64,000 nucleotides of DNA, taken from the NCBI RefSeq assembly GCF_047872805.1, contig NZ_JBLQUK010000006.1:1-64000 (forward strand), read 5' to 3'. This document shows positions 35,216-44,850 of the stretch, piece after piece. Position numbers and translations under genes: made by a program. The notes below the pieces were generated by a model. The model worked only from the letters and a program-made list of their open reading frames with translations, had not been told where the DNA came from and made no database searches. Origin of the DNA: Erythrobacter sp047872805. GTDB lineage: Bacteria > Pseudomonadota > Alphaproteobacteria > Sphingomonadales > Sphingomonadaceae. The first letter of the stretch is position 1; every line of letters begins with the position of its first letter.

Positions 35216-36757
35216 ATGGAAGGCTTTCCCATCCTCACCACCATGATGCTGGTTCCGCTCGCAGGTGCTGCGCTGTGCCTGTTCAGTGCAGCGCGGGCTG
35301 CGCGCGGCATTGCGCTCGCAAGCACGCTTGCGACATTCGCGCTCGGTGTGATGCTGTGGTCGAATTATGACATTGGCGGCGCACAGTGGCAGTTTCAGGA
35401 ACGTTATGAACTGTTCGCAGGCTTCTCCTATGCTTTGGGTATAGACGGCATTTCGCTGATGCTGATTATGCTCAGTGTGTTTCTGATGCCGATTTGTATC
35501 CTTGCCAGCTGGGACGCGATCCAGAAGCGGGTCGGCGAATATATGGCGGCTTTCCTGTTCATGGAGGTGCTGATGATCGGCACTTTCGCGGCGCAGGATC
35601 TGTTCCTGTTTTATATCTTCTTCGAAGCGGGCTTGATCCCGATGTATCTCATCATCGGCGTGTGGGGCGGGGATAACCGCATCTACGCAAGCTACAAATT
35701 CTTCCTGTATACGCTGATCGGTTCGGTGCTGATGCTGATCGCGATGTTCTGGATGGTGGCCGAAGCTGGCACGTCTGACATCCCGACCTTGATGCAATAT
35801 GATTTTCCGGCGGGCGCGCAGACATGGCTGTGGCTAGCGTTCTTTGCGAGCTTTGCGGTGAAAGTTCCGATGTGGCCGTTCCACACCTGGCTGCCCGATG
35901 CCCATGTGCAGGCGCCGACTGCCGGTTCGGTGATCCTCGCAGGGGTTCTGCTGAAGCTGGGCGGCTATGGCTTTATCCGGTTCAGCCTGCCGATGTTCCC
36001 CGATGCCTCTGCAGATTTCGCGTGGTTTGTATTCATCCTGTCAATGATCGCGGTTGTTTACACCTCGCTCGTCGCGCTGGTGCAGGCCGACATGAAGAAG
36101 CTGATTGCCTATTCTTCAGTCGCGCACATGGCGATTGTTACCGTGGGTCTATTCGCTTTCAACGTTCAGGGTCTTGAAGGAGCGATGATCGTCATGCTCA
36201 GCCACGGCCTCGTTTCGGGCGCATTGTTCCTGTGTGTGGGCGTGATCTATGATCGCCTGCATACCCGCGAGATTGAGCGTTACGGCGGCCTGTCTATCAA
36301 CATGCCGTATTACGCGATCTTCTTCCTGCTGTTCACCATGGCTTCTATCGGGCTGCCAGGAACGAGCGGCTTTGTCGGCGAGTTCCTGTCGCTTGCCGGG
36401 ATTTACCAGTCTTCCAGCCTCGTGGCGCTGATTTGCACCACCGGGATCATTCTTGGCGCTGCTTATATGCTTTATCTCTATCGCCGCGTAGCATTTGGTG
36501 ACCAGAAGAACGCTGACGCTGCAGCGATGAAGGATATCTCCGCGCGCGAGTGGGCGATGATGGCGCCGATCGCCGCCGTCGTTCTTTGGATGGGGGTTTA
36601 TCCCGAAAGCTTCCTTGCGCCCATGCGCGCCGATATCGCGGTGCTTGATGCGCAAATCGCTGCCGCTGCACCCGTTGGGGATGCGGAGCTAGACGTGGGC
36701 GCTCCGCGAGAGAACATTGCCAATGCGATTGAGCATCATGCGGAGGGGAGCCACTGA
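35216..36757 (+). CDS. nuoM: NADH-quinone oxidoreductase subunit M
   Basis: NuoM (513 residues) is the second antiporter-like subunit. FFEAGLIPMYLIIG contains the conserved Glu, and KVPMWPFHTWLPDAHVQAPTAGSV (in segments) the conserved Lys and TM7-8 loop. It lies 14 bp after nuoL, and its stop overlaps the nuoN start by one base (TGATG). Confidence 0.96.
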   Translation: MEGFPILTTMMLVPLAGAALCLFSAARAARGIALASTLATFALGVMLWSNYDIGGAQWQFQERYELFAGFSYALGIDGISLMLIMLSVFLMPICILASWDAIQKRVGEYMAAFLFMEVLMIGTFAAQDLFLFYIFFEAGLIPMYLIIGVWGGDNRIYASYKFFLYTLIGSVLMLIAMFWMVAEAGTSDIPTLMQYDFPAGAQTWLWLAFFASFAVKVPMWPFHTWLPDAHVQAPTAGSVILAGVLLKLGGYGFIRFSLPMFPDASADFAWFVFILSMIAVVYTSLVALVQADMKKLIAYSSVAHMAIVTVGLFAFNVQGLEGAMIVMLSHGLVSGALFLCVGVIYDRLHTREIERYGGLSINMPYYAIFFLLFTMASIGLPGTSGFVGEFLSLAGIYQSSSLVALICTTGIILGAAYMLYLYRRVAFGDQKNADAAAMKDISAREWAMMAPIAAVVLWMGVYPESFLAPMRADIAVLDAQIAAAAPVGDAELDVGAPRENIANAIEHHAEGSH

Positions 36758-38235
36758 TGGATTTCCCTGCTTCATTCGCGCTGATCGCGCCTGAACTTTT
36801 GTTGACTTCAGCGGGTCTGGTGTTGCTGCTCGTCTCGGCATGGGGCGGCGACAAGCTGGCCCGCCTGGTTGCGGTGCTGGCGGTGACAGCGCTGTTTGGC
36901 GCAGGATTCATGCTAGTGCCTGGATTGCATTTCGGAGTGGATGGCCCCGACACTTTGGCATTCGGTAGCTTGATGAAGATCGACAGCTTTGCGTTGTTTG
37001 CCAAGGCATTGATTTATCTTTCGGCCATTGCGTGCTTAATTATGGCCCCGGCATTTTTCGACAGTGAGGCGGCGGGCCGCGAAAAGGGCATGCGCGCCGA
37101 ATATTCGGTGCTGATCCTGTTTGCGGTGCTGGGCATGAGCATCATGGTATCCGCCGCTGATTTCATGACGCTTTATCTGGGACTGGAACTCAACAGTTTG
37201 GCCGCTTACGTCCTTGCCTCGATCCTGAGGCAAGATCAGCGTTCAGCCGAGGCGGGACTCAAATATTTCGTGCTGGGCGCGTTGGCGTCGGGCATTCTGC
37301 TTTACGGTATGAGCCTGCTGTATGGCTTTACCGGCGGAACCGATTTTGTCAGTGTGCGAGCCGGTCTCGAAGGGGAAATGAGCACCGGCCAGTTGTTCGG
37401 CCTTATCTTCGTGCTATCCGGACTGGCTTTCAAGATTGCCGCGGTGCCGTTCCATATGTGGACGCCTGACGTATACGAAGGCGCGCCGACACCAGTCACT
37501 GCGTTCTTTTCCACCGCACCCAAAGTTGCCGCCGTTGCGTTGACCACGCGCGTGGTGTTTGAAGTGTTCGGCGGTCAGGTTGAGGCATGGCAACAGATCG
37601 TAATGTTCATGGCGCTTGCATCGATCGTTTTCGGTGCGCTCGGCGCGATTGGGCAGGAGAATTTAAAGCGTCTGCTCGCCTATTCCTCGATCAACAATGT
37701 CGGCTTTATCCTGCTGGGGCTGGCTGTGGGAATTCCCGAAGGCGCGAGCGCGATGCTGGTCTATTTGTTCATCTATATTGCGATGAGTCTTGGAAGCTTT
37801 GCGGCACTGCTGATGCTGCGCGGCGAGGACGGCAAACTCTATGAGACGTTCGGTGATATCAGCGGCCTGGCAGTGACCCGCCCTGCGATAGCATGGGGGT
37901 TGCTATTCTTGATGTTCAGCCTTGCGGGAATTCCGCCCTTGCTGGGCTTCTACGGAAAGTTCGTGGTGTTTCAGGCCACGGTCGAAGCGGGCTTGGTCGC
38001 TTTTGCCGCCATCGCCATCGCCGCAAGTGTGATCGGCGCATTTTACTACATCAAGTTTGTCAAAGTTATGTTTTTCGACGAGCCTGCCGGGGTGGTCACG
38101 GGCAAGAGCGGCGCTGCACATTGGGTCCTGCTCGGTCTGACTGCGGCGATCGTTTCACCACTTGGCTATTTGCTGACCCCTTCGCTGACAGATCTGGCTG
38201 ACAAGGCCGCGGCATCCCTGTTCCTAGTTCCTTGA
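36757..38235 (+). CDS. nuoN: NADH-quinone oxidoreductase subunit N
   Basis: NuoN (492 residues) is the third antiporter-like subunit. LGLELNSLAAYVLAS, FKIAAVPFHMWTPDVYEGAPTPV (in segments) and the GLPPLxGF-like AGIPPLLGFYGKF are present. It completes the complex I set. Its stop overlaps birA by 4 bp (TTGA), so birA is part of the same transcript. Confidence 0.96.
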   Translation: MDFPASFALIAPELLLTSAGLVLLLVSAWGGDKLARLVAVLAVTALFGAGFMLVPGLHFGVDGPDTLAFGSLMKIDSFALFAKALIYLSAIACLIMAPAFFDSEAAGREKGMRAEYSVLILFAVLGMSIMVSAADFMTLYLGLELNSLAAYVLASILRQDQRSAEAGLKYFVLGALASGILLYGMSLLYGFTGGTDFVSVRAGLEGEMSTGQLFGLIFVLSGLAFKIAAVPFHMWTPDVYEGAPTPVTAFFSTAPKVAAVALTTRVVFEVFGGQVEAWQQIVMFMALASIVFGALGAIGQENLKRLLAYSSINNVGFILLGLAVGIPEGASAMLVYLFIYIAMSLGSFAALLMLRGEDGKLYETFGDISGLAVTRPAIAWGLLFLMFSLAGIPPLLGFYGKFVVFQATVEAGLVAFAAIAIAASVIGAFYYIKFVKVMFFDEPAGVVTGKSGAAHWVLLGLTAAIVSPLGYLLTPSLTDLADKAAASLFLVP

Positions 38236-38963
38236 TCGAAACCGTTCCCGAAACTGGATCGACCAATGCCGACTTGCTCTCCCGATTGAGCAGTGGGGAG
38301 GCAATAGCAGAAGGTTACTGGCTGCGCGCGGAGCAACAACGTGCAGGGCGCGGGCGCAGCGGTCGCAAATGGTTGAGTGCTGCGGGAAACCTTTATGCCA
38401 GCACCGTCGTGAACTTGCGCAAAGACGATCCGCCGGCGCACACGCTTTCGCTGGTTGCGGGCACGGCGGTGTGGGACATGCTGCGTGAACAAATCGGGGT
38501 CAACGCCAACCTTCATCTGAAATGGCCGAACGATATCATTGTCCGCAAGGCCAAGATCGCCGGCATTTTGCTTGAAAGAACGGGTGATAGCGTTGTGGTG
38601 GGGATTGGGATTAACGTTCGCTTTGCACCCGAAGTCGAAAGCCGCCAGACAACCAGTATTCACGCCGTCAACAGCAGCAATGAAAGTGGTCCGGACAGGA
38701 TTTTGCAATATCTTGCCAAGGAGATGGCTTACGCGATTTCGCTGTGGCGCAGCGATGGCTTGCCGGGGCTACTTAGACGCTGGAGCGACCGGGCGTTTCC
38801 CATTGGCACCGGACTTTCGGTCAATGTTGGTGATGGAGAACAGGCGCACGGCACATTCGCCGGGCTCGATCAAGCTGGTTCGCTGCTGTTGCGCTTGGAG
38901 AATGGTGAAGTGCGGACTATCCACGCAGGCGATGTATCGCTGATTGCAGAAGGGAAATCCTAG
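38232..38963 (+). CDS. birA: Biotin--[acetyl-CoA-carboxylase] ligase
   Basis: BirA attaches biotin to acetyl-CoA carboxylase and related enzymes. The 243-residue protein begins at TTG 38232 and has ETGSTNADL (biotin site), GRGRSGRKW at 39-47, KWPNDI at 97-102 and KIAGILLE. There is no N-terminal winged helix, so it is a group I ligase without repressor function. It overlaps nuoN and coaX. Confidence 0.93.
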   Translation: MIETVPETGSTNADLLSRLSSGEAIAEGYWLRAEQQRAGRGRSGRKWLSAAGNLYASTVVNLRKDDPPAHTLSLVAGTAVWDMLREQIGVNANLHLKWPNDIIVRKAKIAGILLERTGDSVVVGIGINVRFAPEVESRQTTSIHAVNSSNESGPDRILQYLAKEMAYAISLWRSDGLPGLLRRWSDRAFPIGTGLSVNVGDGEQAHGTFAGLDQAGSLLLRLENGEVRTIHAGDVSLIAEGKS

Positions 38964-39754
38964 TGCTGCTGGCCGCCGATGTCGGAAACACCAATGTTGT
39001 TTTTGCCTTGTTCGAACCGGATGGGCAGGGAGGATTCTCCCCGCGCGCGCGCTGGCGTATTGCCACCGATCCGCGCCGGACGGGGGACGAATATGCAGTT
39101 TGGCTGCTGCAATTGCTCAACATCGAAGGTGTGGCACGCGAAGCCATAACTCAGCTGATATATGCCTCGGTCGTGCCGCGTGCTGATCACAATTTGACGG
39201 TGCTCGCACAGAAATATTTTGGAATCACGCCGATCAAGGCTGGCGAAGGAGCTGCCGCTTGGCAGTTTGAGATTGATGTCGATCAGCCCAGTTCGCTGGG
39301 GGCGGATCGCGCTCTCAACATCCTTGCTGCGCACAAGAAATATGGCGGTGATCTGATCGTTGTCGATTTCGGCACCGCGACCAAATTTGAGGCTATTGAC
39401 TTCAATGGCGCTTATAAGGGCGGTTCAATTGCTCCAGGTATCAACCTGTCGCTTGATGCTTTGGTCGGTAAGACCGCCAAACTGCCACGCATTGCCATTC
39501 GCGCACCGACCACCACCAGTGTCATCGGGCGCAACACCGAAGATCAGATGCTGATCGGCGTATTCTGGGGCTATGTCGCCATGATGGAGGGGATCGTGGC
39601 GAAAATGAAGGCTGAGATTGGCCGTCCCGCAAGAGTGATCGCAACCGGCGGTCTGGCCATATTGTTCGACGATGCGACCGATATTTTTGACGAGGTCAAC
39701 ACCGACCTGACCATAGAAGGGCTCGCAATACTGGCTAAACAAGCCGGAGCCTGA
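38963..39754 (+). CDS. coaX: Type III pantothenate kinase
   Basis: CoaX phosphorylates pantothenate in the first step of coenzyme A synthesis. The 263-residue protein has the ASKHA P-loop-like DVGNTN at 6-11, SLGADRALN and VVDFGTATKFEAI, and GGSIAPGINLS. GTG 38963 overlaps the birA stop by one base. Type III enzymes are not feedback-inhibited by CoA, which is known for the family. Confidence 0.94.
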   Translation: MLLAADVGNTNVVFALFEPDGQGGFSPRARWRIATDPRRTGDEYAVWLLQLLNIEGVAREAITQLIYASVVPRADHNLTVLAQKYFGITPIKAGEGAAAWQFEIDVDQPSSLGADRALNILAAHKKYGGDLIVVDFGTATKFEAIDFNGAYKGGSIAPGINLSLDALVGKTAKLPRIAIRAPTTTSVIGRNTEDQMLIGVFWGYVAMMEGIVAKMKAEIGRPARVIATGGLAILFDDATDIFDEVNTDLTIEGLAILAKQAGA

Positions 39755-39781
39755 GCGAAGCCCCAAAAAACGCGAGATCAT

Positions 39782-41452
39782 GTGAAAAAGAACTATACCC
39801 CTGAAAATGAATTACTTTTCCTCGCGCTCGGAGGGTCTGGCGAAATTGGCATGAACGTCAACCTGTATGGCTGCGACGGCAAGTGGCTGATGGTTGACCT
39901 AGGTATGACCTTTTCCGGCGGAGAATATCCCGGCGTTGATCTGGTTTTTGCCGATCTGGAATTTATTGAAGAACGCACGCGCGATCTGATCGGTATAGTG
40001 CTGACCCACGCGCATGAAGATCATATTGGCGCAGTGCCTTATTTTGCGGGTGAGCTGGGCGTGCCGCTCTACGCCACTCCGTTCACCGCCGATCTGGTCG
40101 CGCGCAAGCTTGAAGAAGCGGGGTTGCTGGGCAAGGTCAAACTCAACATTATCGAAGAAGACCACGGCGAAATCGATATTGGTCCGTTCACGATAACCTA
40201 TCTGCCGCTGGCTCACTCGATCGCAGAGGGCAATGCGTTGCTGATAGACACACCCTATGGCCGGGTGTTTCATACAGGTGATTGGAAACTTGATGACGAT
40301 CCGATCATCGGTGAACCCACAACCGAGGAAGAGCTGCGCGCCATAGGCGACGAGGGCGTGCTGGCGCTGGTGTGCGATTCGACCAACGTCTTTAATGCCA
40401 ATCCGTCGGGTTCCGAAGGCGCAGTGTACAAGGGGCTGATGGAAGAGGTTGCTCGCCATTCTGGCAAGCGTGTGCTGGTGACGACGTTTGCCAGCAATGT
40501 CGCCCGGCTTCAGACTTTGGGCGAAGTTGCGCGCGAAACGGGCCGTCAACTTTGTGTCGCCGGGCGGTCGCTCGATCGGATTATCGAAGTGGCACAGGAT
40601 AATGGCTATCTCGAAGACTTTCCCACACCCGTTGATTTTAACACAGCGATGAAACTTCCGCGCGGCGAGGTGCTGATCCTTGCGACGGGCGGACAGGGGG
40701 AACCCCGTGCCGCCTTGTCACGCATTGCCGATGGCAATCATCAGATTGAACTGGTCAGCGGTGATGTCGTGCTCTTCTCATCGCGCCAGATCCCCGGCAA
40801 TGAAATCGCCATCGGCAAGATTCAGAATCAGCTGGCCGGGCGCGGGATCGAGCTGGTGACCGACCGGCAAAGCTTCATTCATGTCTCGGGTCACCCTGGT
40901 CGTCCCGAACTAGAAGCGCTCTATGATTGGCTGCGGCCCGAGGTGCTGGTGCCAGTCCACGGGGAAATGCGCCATATGCGCGAACAGGCGCGGGTCGGCA
41001 AAGCGGCGGGTATCGCGAAGAATATCGTTCAATCGAACGGTGATATAGTCCGCATTGCTCCGGGTGCTCCGGGCAAGATTGCCGAGGTTCGCCACGGGCG
41101 GCTTGTTCTCGATGGCGACATTATCGCCCCAGCCGATGGCGAAGCGATCGCTATGCGAAGGCGTATTGCGGGTGAGGGGGTGATCGTGGTGGTTTTGGCG
41201 CGCGGTGAAAGCCCCGCTCTCGAAGTGCTTGGTCTGCCGCTTGACGAGGACATGCCCGAATTCATTGAAGAAGCGCAAAACGACATTCTGACAGCCATCG
41301 GCAAGCTGAAAGGTCGCGACGCCAGCGACCCAGCAGCGGTGCAAGAAGCAGCGCGGCTTGCAGCCCGTCGTGCGGCGCGGCGTTGGTCTGGCAAGAGCCC
41401 GCAAGTGCGCGTGGTTATGCCCGGCGCCCGAACAGGAGCGCCGCGCAGATGA
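39782..41452 (+). CDS. rnj: Ribonuclease J
   Basis: RNase J is a beta-CASP metallo-beta-lactamase with 5'-3' exo- and endonuclease activity in rRNA maturation and mRNA turnover. The 556-residue protein has the zinc motif HAHEDH at 76-81, the beta-CASP segment VLVTTFASNVARLQ, and HVSGHPGR. The start is GTG 39782. Together with rne in this window, the cell has both RNase E and RNase J, as is typical in Alphaproteobacteria. It overlaps the next gene by 4 bp. Confidence 0.95.
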   Translation: MKKNYTPENELLFLALGGSGEIGMNVNLYGCDGKWLMVDLGMTFSGGEYPGVDLVFADLEFIEERTRDLIGIVLTHAHEDHIGAVPYFAGELGVPLYATPFTADLVARKLEEAGLLGKVKLNIIEEDHGEIDIGPFTITYLPLAHSIAEGNALLIDTPYGRVFHTGDWKLDDDPIIGEPTTEEELRAIGDEGVLALVCDSTNVFNANPSGSEGAVYKGLMEEVARHSGKRVLVTTFASNVARLQTLGEVARETGRQLCVAGRSLDRIIEVAQDNGYLEDFPTPVDFNTAMKLPRGEVLILATGGQGEPRAALSRIADGNHQIELVSGDVVLFSSRQIPGNEIAIGKIQNQLAGRGIELVTDRQSFIHVSGHPGRPELEALYDWLRPEVLVPVHGEMRHMREQARVGKAAGIAKNIVQSNGDIVRIAPGAPGKIAEVRHGRLVLDGDIIAPADGEAIAMRRRIAGEGVIVVVLARGESPALEVLGLPLDEDMPEFIEEAQNDILTAIGKLKGRDASDPAAVQEAARLAARRAARRWSGKSPQVRVVMPGARTGAPRR

Positions 41453-41739
41453 AGGTAACGTCGATCCTGGCGGTCTATTTCCTGTTCTGGGTCATGACCG
41501 CCTTTGTCATGCTGCCCTTTGGCGTGCGGACTGCCGATGAGGCCGGGGTGGAAAAGGTGCCGGGGCAAGCCGACAGTGCGCCGGTTAATTTTCGGCCTAG
41601 CAAATTGTTGATCCGCGCGACAATTATCGCGGCTTTGCTTACCAGCCTGTTCGTGCTCAATTTTGAATATGGCTGGATAACGGTGGATGATATCAACGTC
41701 TTCCCCGATCCGCCCTCGCAGCTTGGGAAGGGCCGCTAA
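41449..41739 (+). CDS. DUF1467-type small membrane protein
   Basis: This 96-residue protein has two membrane helices (about 4-24 and 55-74) separated by a polar loop with PFGVRTADE. The PFG-rtadE signature and its position directly after rnj match the DUF1467 family seen at this locus in sphingomonads. Function unknown. ATG 41449 overlaps the rnj stop by 4 bp. It converges on the coiled-coil gene with a 9-bp gap and no room for a separate terminator. Confidence 0.8.
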   Translation: MKVTSILAVYFLFWVMTAFVMLPFGVRTADEAGVEKVPGQADSAPVNFRPSKLLIRATIIAALLTSLFVLNFEYGWITVDDINVFPDPPSQLGKGR

Positions 41740-41748
41740 AACCTTATC

Positions 41749-44340
41749 CTATTGGCGGAACCGCTCAATTGCCTGTGCCAGCACAACGTAAAGCTTGCCC
41801 ATGTCAGAGCCGAGGATCGTTACCCCCAATGCGTTGCCGTCGCGGGTCGAAAGCATTGACCGCAGCATCGCTTCGAAATCATGGATATAGCGGCTGACAT
41901 TGGATTTGAAGGCGTCGTCGCGCTGATACAGATCGGCAATCTCCTTGGCACCGCTGTTGTCGATCAACCGCACGGCGCGGCGTGTAAAGATGCCGCGGTC
42001 ACCCTTTAGATAGGCGTCCCACGCAGTGTCGGTGACGTCGGTGGAAAGCGCGCTGGCGATGTCGATTGCATTGGAATTGAGGCTGTCGGTTATCAATGCC
42101 ATGCGACGGGCGAAATCATTGCCGACCTGCTCTTCGGCCAATTCGCGGGATCGGGCAATGCGCTGTTCCAGATTGATGGTCAGTTCGTTCACCTTGGCCA
42201 ATTGATCGCGCAGTTGGGCTGTCGCCTCGCGCCCGACCCCGGAGGCATGGGCGGCAGCCTGTTCAAGCTTGCCGACCGTCTCTGCGGTGTCATTACGGAG
42301 CGACTTTTCGATTTCGCTTACCGCTTCTTTGGAGATTGCTCCGGCAAGCGCGCCAACACGTTCGCGCGCGCCCTCTTCGAGTGCGGCAAAGGCAGCGGCG
42401 GTGGCCTGTTCCAGCGCGCTCAGTCCCTCGCGCAGCCGGTCCTGCGCTTCCCCGGCAAAGCTATCGCTTAGTTCGGTGAGGCGAGTGAAGCCGCCCCGAA
42501 GGCCCTGTAATCTCGCCAGCGCTTCCTCAGATTGCTCTGCCAGCCGGGCCTGCAATGATTGGATCGAATTGTCTGCAAGTTCAATTTTGGCCTGCGTCTC
42601 TATCAAATAGTCGCCCAGCCCCTCTGCCTTCTGATGCGCAACAAACATTGCCCCTGACAATCCAGCGGCGCGTTGTTCCACCGTACCAAGCGTGTTTGAG
42701 GCGGTTTCGATCGCCTTTGGTAAGTCTTCGCGGCTGTGTTTGGCGCCAGACTGGATGATTTCGAGCAATCGGATGCTCGCATCGGTAAGGCCGGCGATCC
42801 GTTCCTCGGTCTCGGAAAGAGCGGCTCGCTGCTGTGCCAATTGTTCACCCAATGTCCCGATGCCCGACACCAGTCCTTCGCGCGCCGAATCGCTGTTGGT
42901 GCTGACTTCTAAAATCAGACCTTGGAGCGCCTCAAGCTGCTGTGTCATCGCAGTACTTTGCGCGACGAGCTTTTCTGTTTGAGCAATTTGTTCCTCGCGT
43001 CGTTCGGCAAGGGCGTCGTCAAGATCTGCCAGTCGCTGTGCGAGAATCTCACTGGCCTGCGTTTCGCGGGTTTCAAATTCTTCCTGGCGGCGCGCAATCT
43101 CATCTCTGAATTTTGCATCCCGCACAGCCAGCCTGTCATCAAAGCGCCCCGCTTCTTCATGCAATTCCTGCACCCGCTTCTGGGATACCGAAATGGCTTG
43201 TTGATCGAGCTGGTCGAGCATTTGTACAGTGCGGGTCACGTCGGCCTCGAACCGTGACCTTGACGCCTGCAATTGTGCCATAGCGCCTGCCTCTGCTTCG
43301 CGCAGTTTCTCTGCAATGGAGTGAGCTTCGGCTTGCAAAATCGACATGCGTTCACTGAGCGCGCTCAACGCGTGACTTTCTGTTTCCGATATTTCCTTGT
43401 GATAGGTGCCCACGGCTGCTTCAACCGCAGCGAGCCGAGAAGAAATGACCTCGCCAATATCGACAAGTTGTTTTTCAAAACCGGTCATTACATCGGCAAC
43501 GCGTGTATCAAAGGAAGCTATCTGGTTCATGCTCGCTTTGCCGAACTGATTGAGCCGATCAAAGCCGGTTACCAGCTTTTCAAGCTGATCCTGCGCTGTT
43601 CTGCCTGCATTGCCGATCTGATTGGAGACATCGCGCGCTGAGTTGGCGACCACCGGCAGATCATCGCGCAAACGGGTCATATTGCTCAGCGCAGTTTCGC
43701 TTGCGCTTCCGATTGCGTCAACTTGCGCACCATTGTCGGTGATCAATTGTTGTAATTCAGCGGCGCGGACAGACAGCCGTTCACTCGCAATCCGGCCTAG
43801 CGATTCAAGTTCAAGCGATTGCGCTCCCAGAAATTCGCGCGCCAACGCAAGCTCGCGGTTTACAACACTCAGCCGTGTTTCCAATTCGCTGCTTTCCCGT
43901 GACAGCAGCGATGCGGTCTCTGCAAACCGCTTCGCCTCCGCCCGCGAATGGCGCATCGTCAGTAGCCAACCAACTCCGACGAGCAGGACAGGCACCGACC
44001 AATCGATGATCCAACGGGTCCATTCGCTGGGCTGGGCACTTGCCGCAGCGAGCAGCCGGTCTTGCATCGCCCAGCCATAAAGCGCGCTCCAGCCAGCGAT
44101 CAGCGCGATTGCAATTGTTGGCACAACCCAGCCAAAGCGTTGAGTGGCAGCTCCATCCGAAGCTTCCTCATCATACGGTGAAAGATCAAGTTCGCTATCC
44201 ATTTCAATGGCATCGGCGAGGCTTTGTTCCTCCACCTTGCTTGCCGCTTCCGGCATGGATTGGTCTTGCGTAGCTGATTGAGGCTGCGCTTCCTTGGCGG
44301 CACCATGGTTCACGGCGCGAATATGCTTTCCAATGGACAT
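41749..44340 (-). CDS. Large membrane-anchored coiled-coil protein
   Basis: From ATG 44340 the product has 863 residues. An acidic N terminus is followed by two hydrophobic segments (about 71-92 and 112-129) and then about 600 residues of Ala/Glu/Gln/Arg-rich heptad-type sequence, predicted to be long coiled coil. A compact conserved-looking C-terminal domain (about 760-863: AWDAYLKGDRGIFTRRAVRL, ILGSDMGKLYVVLAQAIERF) closes it. The coiled coil resembles chemoreceptor/PumA-like stalks but has no hairpin-tip signature. An upstream ATG (44412) would overlap the start of the divergent gene, so 44340 is preferred. No function assigned. Confidence 0.75.
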   Translation of the reverse strand: MSIGKHIRAVNHGAAKEAQPQSATQDQSMPEAASKVEEQSLADAIEMDSELDLSPYDEEASDGAATQRFGWVVPTIAIALIAGWSALYGWAMQDRLLAAASAQPSEWTRWIIDWSVPVLLVGVGWLLTMRHSRAEAKRFAETASLLSRESSELETRLSVVNRELALAREFLGAQSLELESLGRIASERLSVRAAELQQLITDNGAQVDAIGSASETALSNMTRLRDDLPVVANSARDVSNQIGNAGRTAQDQLEKLVTGFDRLNQFGKASMNQIASFDTRVADVMTGFEKQLVDIGEVISSRLAAVEAAVGTYHKEISETESHALSALSERMSILQAEAHSIAEKLREAEAGAMAQLQASRSRFEADVTRTVQMLDQLDQQAISVSQKRVQELHEEAGRFDDRLAVRDAKFRDEIARRQEEFETRETQASEILAQRLADLDDALAERREEQIAQTEKLVAQSTAMTQQLEALQGLILEVSTNSDSAREGLVSGIGTLGEQLAQQRAALSETEERIAGLTDASIRLLEIIQSGAKHSREDLPKAIETASNTLGTVEQRAAGLSGAMFVAHQKAEGLGDYLIETQAKIELADNSIQSLQARLAEQSEEALARLQGLRGGFTRLTELSDSFAGEAQDRLREGLSALEQATAAAFAALEEGARERVGALAGAISKEAVSEIEKSLRNDTAETVGKLEQAAAHASGVGREATAQLRDQLAKVNELTINLEQRIARSRELAEEQVGNDFARRMALITDSLNSNAIDIASALSTDVTDTAWDAYLKGDRGIFTRRAVRLIDNSGAKEIADLYQRDDAFKSNVSRYIHDFEAMLRSMLSTRDGNALGVTILGSDMGKLYVVLAQAIERFRQ

Positions 44341-44410
44341 TGCGCATAGATACCACAGCGCGGGCCGGGATAAACCCCGCTTTAACTCTCTCACTTTATT
44401 GCGTGGTTCC

Positions 44411-44734
44411 ATGGCTTATGAAAGCGGAGCCCTTGATGCCACCCTTGCTGCAGCAGCCGGACACGATCCGGCGCTGATCGGGGAGTTGCGCAGTGCGTTT
44501 GTGGAAAGCGCTGGAAAGCAATTGGATCTGCTGAAACGTTCACGCTGCGATGGAAATTGGAACGTCGCGGCAATGCGTTTGAAAGGGTTGGCTGCGAGTT
44601 TCCATGCTGAGGATCTCTTGATCGCGGCGGAAAATGCTTTGGCATCGGCCCCCGGTGAACCAGCTGCAATCCGTGACATCGAAAATGTTCTGGCACGCTT
44701 TGCTGGCGGCCACCGAAGCCATTTATGCGGCTGA
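44411..44734 (+). CDS. Hpt-like helical protein lacking the phospho-histidine
   Basis: This 107-residue, all-helical protein has the Hpt pattern: LRSAFVESAGKQLDLLKRS, then NWNVAAMRLKGLAASFHAEDL. In true phosphotransfer domains the core reads H-x-L-K-G-x-x; here that histidine position is M55 (MRLKGLAASF, 55-64). A phosphorelay role by that histidine is therefore excluded, though partner binding could remain. It is divergent from the coiled-coil gene and heads a plus-strand group ending in a histidine-kinase-like gene. Confidence 0.6.
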   Translation: MAYESGALDATLAAAAGHDPALIGELRSAFVESAGKQLDLLKRSRCDGNWNVAAMRLKGLAASFHAEDLLIAAENALASAPGEPAAIRDIENVLARFAGGHRSHLCG

Positions 44735-44850
44735 CCGTCGCAAATACACGGGGTTTGGTTCTGCGCTGCGCTTGATGCGAAGCGGCGACCTGTCATAGCA
44801 AATTGTGCGCGGCGACATCTGCGCCGCGCCAATGCCATGGGAACCAACGC

